Shown: piece by piece, positions 1 to 9,800 of the stretch
Numbering within the stretch: position 1 is the first letter of the stretch
Layout: the number at the start of each line of letters is the position of its first letter
Source: Micropterus salmoides
Taxonomy: Eukaryota; Chordata; Actinopteri; Centrarchiformes; Centrarchidae
Direction of reading: 5' to 3'
Length of the DNA stretch: 64,000 bases
Assembly (NCBI RefSeq): GCF_014851395.1
Contig: NW_024040485.1
Coordinates: 7,823,384-7,887,383, forward strand
The notes under the pieces: model-generated
The model's database searches: none
What the model saw: only the letters and a program-made list of their open reading frames with translations
What the model was told of the DNA's origin: nothing
Program-made: the position numbers and the translations under genes

Positions 1-179
1 TCGCACACAGAACACTCGTGTTTATCATATTTTGCATTAAATTTTAACGTCTCGCTACTTATGTTCTTCTTCAACATCAGAAATGTATTTTAGTATACAT
101 GTACCTGCAGGGTGATGGGTGGTTTGTGAGTGTGTAACTCTTCTTAGTTGCAGTTCCTAAATCCTAAGTACTCATATCT

Positions 180-580
180 CTTACTTAAGTAGCCATACAA
201 CAATGTAGAAATACTGTATAACACGTAAAAGTCCTGCATTCAATATTTTACTAGGGTAAAAAAATGTAAAATTGCTCATTATGCAGAATGGCCCATTTCA
301 GAATTATGTATATAAATATAATTGAATTATAATTGGTAATGCATGAATTTCTACATCACATCATATCTTTATCCATTATAATAGACTATAGTTTATTTGT
401 TTGATTTATTAATAATAATCTGAATCTGCAAAGTAACTTAAGTTATTAAATAAATTTTAGTGGTACAATAAGTACAATATTTCCCTCTTAATTGTTGTGG
501 AGTAGAAGTATAAAGTAGCAAAAAATGGAAATACTCAAAGTACAGTACTTAAGTGTACTTAGTTACTTTCCACCGCTGCA
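180..580. repeat. Dispersed repeat family B (AAGTACTTAAGT type), copy 1
   Basis: Intronic stretch made of recurrent phrases such as ACTTAAGTA, AAGTCCTGCATTCAATATTTTAC, GAGTAGAAGTATAAAGTA, and an ending close to AGTTACTTTCCACCGCTG. The same phrases recur at 44605-45056 and 59430-59775, and inverted at 61495-61820. This is a common teleost interspersed repeat. I cannot assign a transposon superfamily or exact ends. Confidence 0.7.
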
Positions 581-698
581 CAAATTGTGCTTAGTGCTAC
601 AGTATTTATCATATCTACACAATAAAAATCTTAAGTGTACTTTATTTTGGTGATCCTAAGTATTTTGTTTGGTTAACGTCCTTTCCTCCCTCTATTAG

Positions 699-1126
699 GG
701 CCGGTATTGGGCCGTGATGGTGGTGCCATGAAGCAAATGCTGCTGCCCTTCTGGCTCGGCCTCGGGGGCACTCTGGGGTCAGGAAGACAGCCGTTTCCCT
801 GGATCCACGTCTCGGACCTGGCTGGAATCATCGCCCACGCTCTGGAGACCCCTGCTGACACTCCCTCCTCTTCACCACAAGTGTTCAATGGAGTCGCGCC
901 TGCACTGAACACCAACTACGAGTTTACTAAAGAACTGGGCCGGGTCCTGAGGAGGCCCACCATTTTTCCTGTGCCCGGCTTTGTCCTTAACACCTTAATG
1001 GGCTCTGAGAGGGCCGCGATCCTCACTCAGGGCCAGAAAGTCATACCAAAGAGAACTCAGGGGGCCGGATTTCAGTACAAGTACCCTGACCTGACCTCAG
1101 CCCTGAAAGAGATTGTTGGGAGTTAA
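699..1126 (+). CDS. sdr39u1: SDR39U1, last coding exon (5' part outside window)
   Basis: C-terminal exon of epimerase family protein SDR39U1, an atypical short-chain dehydrogenase/reductase predicted to bind NADP(H); its substrate is not established. The exon opens after a pyrimidine-rich acceptor (AG at 697-698) and reads to TAA at 1124-1126. Motifs matching the human protein are VLGRDGGAMKQMLLPF, the FPWIHVSDLAGI segment, FNGVAPALNTN, QKVIPKRTQGAGFQY and the ending ALKEIVGS. The N-terminal Rossmann part with the glycine-rich NADP motif must lie upstream of base 1; bases 1-698 show only intron filled with repeat. Identity is high confidence from these family-specific blocks. The gene is convergent with METTL17, and the two poly(A) signals lie about 40 bp apart. 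Confidence 0.92.
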
Positions 1127-1529
1127 AAGATGTTTAAAGCAAGGACTCTTGGAAAGTGTTTTTCAGATCATATAAGACCAGTTCAGGCTTTCAAAAACTG
1201 AGTTTGTTTGTACATCACATTAAAATATATGAGAACTTGAAACATAAAGACAGGTGTGCATATATTAAGATGCACTGTGATCTGACTGTTAAAGCTGGAT
1301 TGCTCAACATTTTGAGTTGGTAGGGAGGACACCGAAGGACTACACAGCATGACGAAATTGCTTATGCCAATCATAATTTCCAAGTCCTCATAACGATAGT
1401 CCACTTCTCTCGCTGTATGGAAGACCACAGACGTGTATTTTGTCCTGTTCAGCCGCATTTGCGCTTTCCTTTCACATAAAGGATGGCAGGCGTGAACAGC
1501 AGTTTGGATAATCTGGAGAAGTGGGGCTG

Positions 1530-1700
1530 CAAAGCTTATTTACATAATCGATAAATCTGATTGTTTTCTTGATCAGTTGTGCAATCCACAACACCAGAGA
1601 CCAGAAAAAAAATGTTCACGCAATTTCCTAGAGCCCAAGGTGGTGGTGGTGATGATGATTTTGGGATTCATTCAGAGAAGAGATGTTATTATTATCCAGA
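1530..1700. repeat. Fragment of dispersed repeat family A (ATTAATCGATTA type)
   Basis: SDR39U1 3' UTR stretch containing ATAATCGATAAATCTGATTG and CAATTTCCTAGAGCCCAAGG, phrases shared with the copy at 61850-62105 (CAATTTCCTCGAGCCCAGGG). It is a degraded copy of a repeat seen many times in this window. Confidence 0.55.
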
Positions 1701-1772
1701 CAAACTCTGAATAGAACCACAGAAACATACAAACGTTGTATTTTTAACTATATTTTGTTTAATGTGGTGCAC

Positions 1773-1778
1773 AATAAA
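1773..1778 (+). terminator. Poly(A) signal of SDR39U1
   Basis: AATAAA about 650 bases past the SDR39U1 stop codon, in the phrase CACAATAAAGTTTGG. It lies just short of the end of the oppositely transcribed METTL17. Confidence 0.65.
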
Positions 1779-1813
1779 GTTTGGTAAAGTACAGTAACAC
1801 TTGGTTATGACTT

Positions 1814-1819
1814 TTTATT
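1814..1819 (-). terminator. Poly(A) signal of METTL17
   Basis: TTTATT on the plus strand is AATAAA on the minus strand, about 130 bases past the METTL17 stop. With the SDR39U1 signal at 1773, the two 3' UTRs meet or overlap by a few tens of bases. Confidence 0.6.
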
Positions 1820-1944
1820 TAAGTAATCAGCAGTTGTATCAGAGTCCGTATAACAATTCCAGGAAGGAAACATAGATGGTTGTTTTTTCCTAAAAGCTGA
1901 TGAGTCCTTATCTCAGTTTTAGCGTGCGCCTCTCCCTCGCTGAA

Positions 1945-4900
1945 TCATCTCTCTGAATCGCTCTGGACGTCGTCATCGACTTTCTGAATGATAGGCAGTT
2001 GGTCTCCCCAGTCGCTGCTCCGTGCACAGCGGTACACGTCTCTGATTAAAGGAAATGGAAAAACATTTTCAGTCAAATTATGTGCCTCCACGATCAGTAA
2101 ATGTAAACACTGGACAACCAATGAGCTTAACTCAGTGTCTAATAAAAGCAGCACATCACCGTCATGTCTACCGGGACTGGGTATCGATCCTTTATGGTCA
2201 TGTCCTGTTCTCCCACAAATTTTAGACTACCCTCCCTTAAACAGAAAGGGGGAAAAATTCTTCTCCCTCTTCTCTTCTGACACCCCTCACCTGCTTTGTT
2301 TTCGTGCTGTCACCACCAGGTGCTGTAGTTGTCCATCAGGGCAGCACAATCGACAGTGGACGTGTCTTGTTCGGCACTGCACCGGTGCGATCAGCCTGGC
2401 CCAGTCCACACCTTTGGTTTCTGCCTCCGCTGGTTCTGCCCGAGTCAGAATCAGGTAGCTGAACTTCTCCGTCTGCCGGTCATGGTGCTGAGAAAAAGTG
2501 GAATCTATTTGCTTTGATAGTCTGTGCTTAAGTAGAAATCAATAACATTTTCAACACTGAATTGTGAGTTGCCCTGCAATGTGCCGAGAGCTATACAGAC
2601 AATTATCATTGCATCTTTGATACTGAAGAAAACACGCAGTTGAAAGTTTTGTAAAAAGGGGGTTGAGAATGAAGTAACTTACTGATGCTTGACATTCAAG
2701 AATATTGCTGCATCTGGATGTAATGTTGAGGTTAATCTTACCCCCGGCAGAGGCAGAGGTTGGTACATCTGCTGGAAGTTGCAGGGCATGGTGGGCTCAA
2801 CAGTCAGTTTAGGACACATCAGTTTGTGAGGACACTGGAAAAACAAAACAACAAGAGAGAAGATGAACAAAGACTGCCACTGCTGGATGAACATATGGCG
2901 TGATGTTTTCAACCAGCTGGGATTTAAACGTACCGGAGCAAACACTGATGCTGGTCTTGGGTCATGGACCGTCTTCTCTTGTTTCTGGAGATGGAGAAAT
3001 GTACGTCATCAGGCTGCTTCCATTCACCGTGTCAAATCACTTACACGACAGCGCGTAACAAAATGCCCCGTAGGGATTTTAAAGTGCTATCTTATCTACT
3101 GTATCTGATTACCTTCAATAAAGTGTCTCTGGCCTCCATAAGCATCTGATGGCCCTCTTTGGTCCCATTTTCCACCAGCACCTACAAAAAAACATAATCA
3201 AATGTCATCATTAAATAAAACAGAACTTCAAGGTATCACAATAGTTTTTAAGAAGAGTTGCAATTTATACATAAAATGTCTCAAAACTAGTGTATATTCA
3301 GTGTAAATTTTGACATTGTTTCAACCAACCAGGTACGAGCTTGTCTTTCTCCACAGAGTGAACACCGCCTCTTCTCGCTCCTTCGCATTTGGAAGCTCTG
3401 ACAGGGTGAAGGCTGCTGCCACCAAGTCAAACTGCACCTGGAAGGAGAAACGCAGGAGGGTCACGGCTCCTTATCTCTGAGATGTATGTGAAGCAGTTCC
3501 ATAAGTCCAAATATGTTCCAGGCAAGAAACTAAATGTAAAAGAGTGAGTCGCAGCCATGGATTTAATGAAGCTTTGTATTTCTTCTCTCTTATTCTGTCT
3601 CTTTTTAGCCACGGAGGCCAACACTGCAGGTGGTTCTTCTATTTCTTGAAAAAATCATCTGAATTGCTTTTGGAGCATAAAAAACTAATATTGTCAACAA
3701 ATATTACTATTGCATTATTAGCAACAGAGAGAAAAAAACACATTTTCCCAATACACGGCTTTATATATAAAGTTTTTCTGTTAAGCCAACAGTGATTATC
3801 ATATATATTACTTAAATATATCTGGATAATACTGATGGTAGTCAAAATATTCATGCACCTTGATCACTGAGAAAAAAAATATTTTCTTTGAATTTGACTT
3901 TAAAGGTGTAATGTGTAAGAATTGAACAGGGGGCAGCATATCACATATCAGGTCATAATGTCTGCTAACTGAGAGCAACGAAATCTAATTTTTTCTGTTG
4001 TTGTTGCATAGACAGCTTAGTTTGAATCTTTGTTTGGAACTTACACTAAATACAGAATTTCTGTTGCTGAAAAAAAAATTGTGGCGGTTTTACCTTAGGA
4101 GAGACAGGGAGGAACTGCCTGAAATAGACTTGTTTGATGTGAGGTTCAGCCCTTTCGTCATCACCTGTTCAACAAAAAAAACCCCACAAGGCTTAGATTT
4201 TCAGATCAAGTGTCTGACAAAAACCCAAACAAATGTGTGTCTGCGTGTGCACCTTTGAGAAGTCGCTCTGCCAGAATGTTCATCGGCCCGGAGCTGTCCA
4301 CACACACCAGCTCCTTCAGAGTGTCGCCCCAGCACGAGTGTGACGCCCTGTGGGAGAAGGAGACAGACTCAATTCACAGTCTTGTAAGTTACATGAAAAC
4401 TTTCTTTATGTTGCACCAATGTTTTACACTAACCAGGCAACTGTTCCCAGTCCTGAACCAAAATCCAGGAGAGACTGAGGGGCAAAAGACGGATCCCTCT
4501 TCTTTATCTGAAATGATGGAACAGTCATTCAGGACAGAAAAGGGTAGAAGTCTGAGCCGGAAGAACCGACTCTTTAAGGAAAGCCCCGGTGAGTGAGCTT
4601 ATGATCTCCACCATCTGTTCGTTACCTCATTTATAGCTCTCCTCACTGCTGCATAGCCCCCCGCCAGCCGAGCCGCCATGTACACCACACCAAACTCTTC
4701 ATCATACCTGGAACACAGAGTAAGCTGTATTTCAACGCATCTAAACTAAAACAAAAAAACAGTAATTTCATGGATATTACGGTATCACATAAAAGTATAG
4801 ATAAAAGCAAGTGTTACTTCATGGGAGTCCAGTGATATGTGGTTCTTCTGAGCTCTGAAAACACTTTCTTCCTGACGCGGTCTTCCTGCGCTTGTTCATC

Positions 4901-6214
4901 GATATCTGCAATGTAGAGCATCTTTCTCCTGCTGCTGCATCATATAATCTGTTTGCAGTTACTATACATTCATTAATATTTTTTGATTTGTGTGTCACCC
5001 ACCTCCTCTCGTCTCCATCGATTTCTCCCAAATTTGTTTCTCCAAGCTCACAGCTTTCTGCCTCAGCGTGAAATCCTCGACTGCTCGTTTTCTGCTCCAC
5101 ATGACGTTTGTGAGGCGGTGAGCGCGGTCCGTCAGCTGAGTCACCTGAGCTCCTGCAGGTGGAGAGGTCGAAGAGTCGCATGGCATTTTGAGCTCTGGAC
5201 CAGTGAAGCTACCAGCTTTGTATACCAGTTGATGACACATTCATCACTTAACCTACTGTGAATAATCGACCGTGCAGCCGTCTGGAGTTCCTCAGGTAGG
5301 CGCAGAGTTTTCAGGTTGGTCACACCTGGGTGCTTCCGGTGTACTTCTCCTTTTAGGAAATCTACCTGGGACTGTGGGTGTGCAGCTGCACTCATTCCCT
5401 GAGGATGAAAAATAAACAGTAACCAACCTACTTCTGGTCTTGGATTAAAGCAAAATTATAGACAAGTGTGTGTTCATTGACCTTCAAGCTCTAGTTCTTT
5501 GCCTCTGTAACTGTTCTTGTTAGTGAGACGACAGTTAGACTGTTAAGGTCAGACACAGCATCTCAGGCGACAGGCTAGCAGATATCGGTGTTCTCTAGGA
5601 ATCTTATCTTTTTATAAGACTTTCTGGCTCCGCCGATTAGAATTCAACTCATGGATAGTATTAGATTCTAATGTGACTGAAGGACTTGGTTCAGTACTCG
5701 CACATATTTTACCACAAATAATTGATTCAGACAGTGATTCTGAGATTTTTCTGTCTGTAAAGCTTTTTGCAGAAAACACAAATAAATATACAGACTCTCT
5801 GTCAGTATTAGAGTATACTTGTATAAAATAATATCTTCAGAATAATTATAATAATAATAATTGGCAGATTGTTTCGAGGACCAATTAATTTACAAGTCAG
5901 AAACTTGATGAGGAAAGTTAACGTTACTGTTGCTAAGAATTCAAGGTGGAGGAGACAGCTACTTCACAGATGAAGAAATGTGATATAATGACTATAAACA
6001 TTACGTTTTCTCTATTTCTCTGTTGTAAAGAGAGCTGAACTGTACTCTATTTATCTCAGTCCTGTTTTAAAGGCGTCTGTCTGACCTCCATGGTAACGTT
6101 ACAGTACAGACGCTGCGTTCAATGACACTCACAAACTGCACTCACCCTGCACATCACTTTCACGACAGCCGCCTTCTGACAGAGGACACACGCGCCATAG
6201 GTCCGTGATGCCAT
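1945..6214 (-). CDS. mettl17: METTL17, mitochondrial ribosome assembly methyltransferase-like protein
   Basis: METTL17 acts in the mitochondrial matrix in assembly of the small ribosomal subunit; the human protein binds a 4Fe-4S cluster. Coding exons (plus coordinates, in transcript order): 6146-6214, 5257-5398, 5003-5152, 4818-4905, 4626-4707, 4434-4507, 4253-4347, 4094-4164, 3330-3437, 3113-3181, 2934-2984, 2742-2834, 2291-2487, 1945-2041. All 13 junctions are GT-AG and keep frame, giving 461 aa (human 456). Motifs: SAM motif I as LLDFGSGLGTVAW; YFRQFLPVSPK; FTLSELP; VLVENGTKEGH; cysteine ligand region FAPCPHKLMCPKL plus HVHCRLCCPDG; C-terminal DVYRCARSSDWGD. The start at 6214 opens a short N-terminus suited to mitochondrial targeting. 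The intron at 5153-5256 is only about 100 bp. Confidence 0.93.
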
Positions 6215-6802
6215 TTCGTCGGCGCTTGAACCGTGACTTCTTGTGTTTAAATGGCTTTAATTTTAACTGTGATTCGCAATGTGACAAGCACGGAGGCACG
6301 TTGGGATTTTGTACGAACCCTTCATCAAAATAACTCCGATTATCGGTTAAGTCGGAACCTTTAGTCCCGAAGTTTTGTTCCACCGGTGAGAGCACATACA
6401 GGAGTGATGCCTCACACTGCCCTTGTTTCCGAGTACAGTCCAACATCTCTTCTCGAAATTTTTTATATTAGCATAACATGGACAATATTACGCGTAAGCA
6501 CGAAATATCAAACGTTATTGCTAAAGTGGGAATATTTTAATGAACTTTACTTTCTCAACTTTGTTTCAGTTTTAGTGCTGAAACCGCTGCCATGATAATG
6601 GCAATGTTTTTTTTTTCACGGAAGTGTAGAGCGCATGCGTCCGCGTATAACAGGTTGAGTTTTAAGCACGGAGTGATCTATTTTCATACTAAACGATCTT
6701 TATTCTTTAGCGGCACCGGCCAGGAAACCGTGCTGGGCAAAGTTTTCCGCCCTCTTTGTTGTCTTTATTACTGTACCCACACGGTTGTTTTCATAAACCA
6801 CC
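6215..6802. promoter_or_regulatory. Bidirectional promoter METTL17 / PARP2
   Basis: 588 bp between the divergent start codons of METTL17 (6214, minus) and PARP2 (6803, plus), containing both 5' UTRs. It holds CGGAAGTG (6619-6626), an ETS/GABPA-type core, followed at once by GCGCATGCGT (6631-6640), close to the NRF1 palindrome. This pair is common at TATA-less promoters of mitochondrial and housekeeping genes. The human PARP2 promoter is also bidirectional, but there it is shared with the RNase P RNA gene, which I could not find here. Confidence 0.6.
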
Positions 6803-9800
6803 ATGAGGCGTGCAAGAAGCTCGAGAAACAAAAGTCAGAATGCACAAGAAAATGAAGAAGTCCAGTCAAAAACAGGTGGGTGCTAGTTTCCCGCTGGACG
6901 GTTAGCCTGACTGGGCAGCTAGCTGCTGTAAGTTAACTAACGACGTCACGCGTGGTTGTCGGGACATGTAGAGAGCTGGAAAATAAATATTAATTTATGG
7001 CCCATGCAGGTTTTACAGTTTCAAAGATTTTTGGAAACCATTTTTGTCTGCCCAGGGTGGCATTTACCTGTTACACGTTGTCAAATTTGTCAATGCCTGC
7101 CACTGTCCCATTATTACTACAAACCCAAAGGTCTTGGGAAGCCTAGGTGGATTGTTTATGACTATCACATATTCACTAATTGGCCTTTTAGGTACAACTA
7201 GTTAGAACGAATGCAGTCAGTTGTACAACAGCCATGCAGGTTGGTTATAATGTTTAATTTTTGTTGACATTGTTTTAGAGAGGTGATTATTCAACTTTAC
7301 AGCCATTTAGGAGGCTGTAGTTTGAGGTGCTGTTGAATCAACACTGTTGTGCATTTGTCCAACATGAATCTGTCCAAACCTATGTGCAAATCTGGTTGTG
7401 CTTTTCAGACAAAGCATCTTAAGGCCACATATGAGTGGTAACAAAAACAACAAATAATCAGCTTGCTACAGATCTTTTGCATACCATGCTCCCTATTTAT
7501 GGAATGACCTTCCACAATATTATAGAGAAGCACATTCAGTAGATGTTTTTAAGTCAAGACTGAAAACCTACTTGTTCTCATGTCACTACAGCCTCTCGTA
7601 GAATTCGTGTTGGGTCGAGCACCTTTTTATGTTCGCTTAATCTGAAGTTTTTAAATGTTGCTGTTTTATCGTTATCATTCATTTTCTTGCTGTGTTTAAC
7701 CGTGTGTGTTTTATCTTATTTCATTGTGTCTTCTGTATTTGATCCTGTGTTTTGTAAAGTGTATTGGGACCAAGCAGCACTGTGATTTTATACTGTAAAT
7801 AAAGTATGATTTGATTTTGATTTGTAAGTGGAAAAACCTTTATTTATTTAATTATTAATATTTTAATATTTATTTAATACCAAAACATAAAGTGCTTTTC
7901 CTGCTCACTCTGTTTGTGTTCAGTGTGGCAGTGGGAAGGAGATGAAGGACAGTGGGAACCATACTCTCCTTCAGTCTGCGTCTTATTGGACTCAGCTGTC
8001 TCTTCAGGGAAAACCTCTCTCGCTCTGGCTCTGGGCTCTGGGACGGCCTACGAAGTCGACCTGAAGAAGATGGTCCAGATTAATCCTGTCACCAAGTACA
8101 AGAGGAAGATTCGCTCTCAGACGGTAAAACCAGGTGCCTGATTTTTCTTTAATTTTCTGCCACAGTACCATTTTATTTTAAATTGTTGTTTAATTTTTTT
8201 CATCCCCTCTGCTTGGATTTTTGCTATCAATGTACAATAAAAATAAAACTATGTCAATTTTTCAGTGTCTTGATGTGTCTTCGGGTGTCATGTAGCCAAC
8301 AATAAATACCATTGTATAACTGGAGTTTTATTAGAGTTACTAGGTAATGTTTTTAGGAAAGACTTTGTGTAGTAGTTAATAGCAGTAGTCATAGTAGAGG
8401 TATTAAACAATGTTTTTATTTTGTTCAAATTTTGTATTTGTACATTTTAAAACAAATAAATAACCAAAGGTATTTAAAATGTTTCCTCTGTTGTTTTCTT
8501 TTGTTCAGAAAGTTTGGCTGAAGCTGGTGATGTGAATGCTCAAAATGGGAGGACATCTCAAGTTAAAGAGGAAGAGGAGGAGACAGAAAAGCAACCTGCA
8601 GCTAAGAGGAGAAAAGGGCAAAGCAAAAAGCAGAGTCAGACAAAAACTGAAGAAATGCCCAAAGAAGTAAAAAGCGAAGGTAAGGTAGATCAAATATTCA
8701 TGTTTTATATGTTGCTATGTAGAGCCATTAGACACTGAAATTGGATTTTCACTGGTTTTGGGGTAACTGGTGACTCACAAAGAGCAGTAACTATGCTGTC
8801 ATCATCAAGTGGTTTCTGTTTTTTCAGTTTAAACTGGTTTGAAAGGACATGGTGTACCCAGTACTTCATCTTAGCAGTACTGAGGTTTGTCCTGTCAATG
8901 GTTTGTCTCTGATGTTGAACAGAGGTCGTGAGGACGGTGGTCATGAAAGGAAAAGCTCCAGTGGACCCTGAATGCAAAGCCAAACTTGGAAAGGTAAAGT
9001 GGCCACACGAGATATGAAACTCACCGTTCACATGCTTGTGGTTTAACACCTGTTTGAAGAGCATTCTTCCAGTTACAGTTCTCCTTGTGAGCGTGACACA
9101 CATGTTTATGGTGTATTAGACACAAGTATGTTACTAGTCAGTTAAATGTCAGATCTTAAATCTTATAAATGATTGTTGTACCCAGAGCAGCTTCTTAGAA
9201 ATTTACTTTTGGGTGTGCAGGTCAAGCAAACACTCAATAGGTGTGAACAATATTTCACTGCTGTTATTGATACATTTAATTAGTCATTTATTTTTTAATC
9301 TGTGAAAATGGACTGTGTCACTTGTGTTTCACTTGAACCCTTTCCTTAATCATTGTTGTCTTAATAAACTGTACAACAATGATTACATGCAATGTAAATA
9401 AAGGAAATAAGAAGTTTACAGGAACAACAGATTCTTCATTTATTCAGGTGCGGTTACCTTCATTTATATTAACTATTAACTTTATAGTAACTGTTCGATT
9501 TCTCTTTCAGGCTCATGTTTACAGTGAAGGAAATGATGTTTACGACGTGATGCTAAATCAGGTAAAGTGTTATAATTACAACATCTGCCAAATTAATTAA
9601 TTAATAAAATATCTCCTAAAATACTGACAGGGAATTTTATTACACTCAAAGCTGGATGTGCTTTTTGATCAAAATTCAAAAGCTGTTTTCATTTCCATTC
9701 TGACCACTATTAATAGTTTAATCCATCCATCCGTCGTCAATCGCTTATCCTGCGCACAGGGTCGCGGGGATTAGTAGTTTAATTGAAATTCTAATCACAA

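Noticed and set aside
6215..6802. RNase P RNA (RPPH1) gene in the PARP2 promoter, as in human
   Set aside because: I looked on the minus strand for the conserved RNase P core phrases and found none; the space is only 588 bp and already holds two 5' UTRs.
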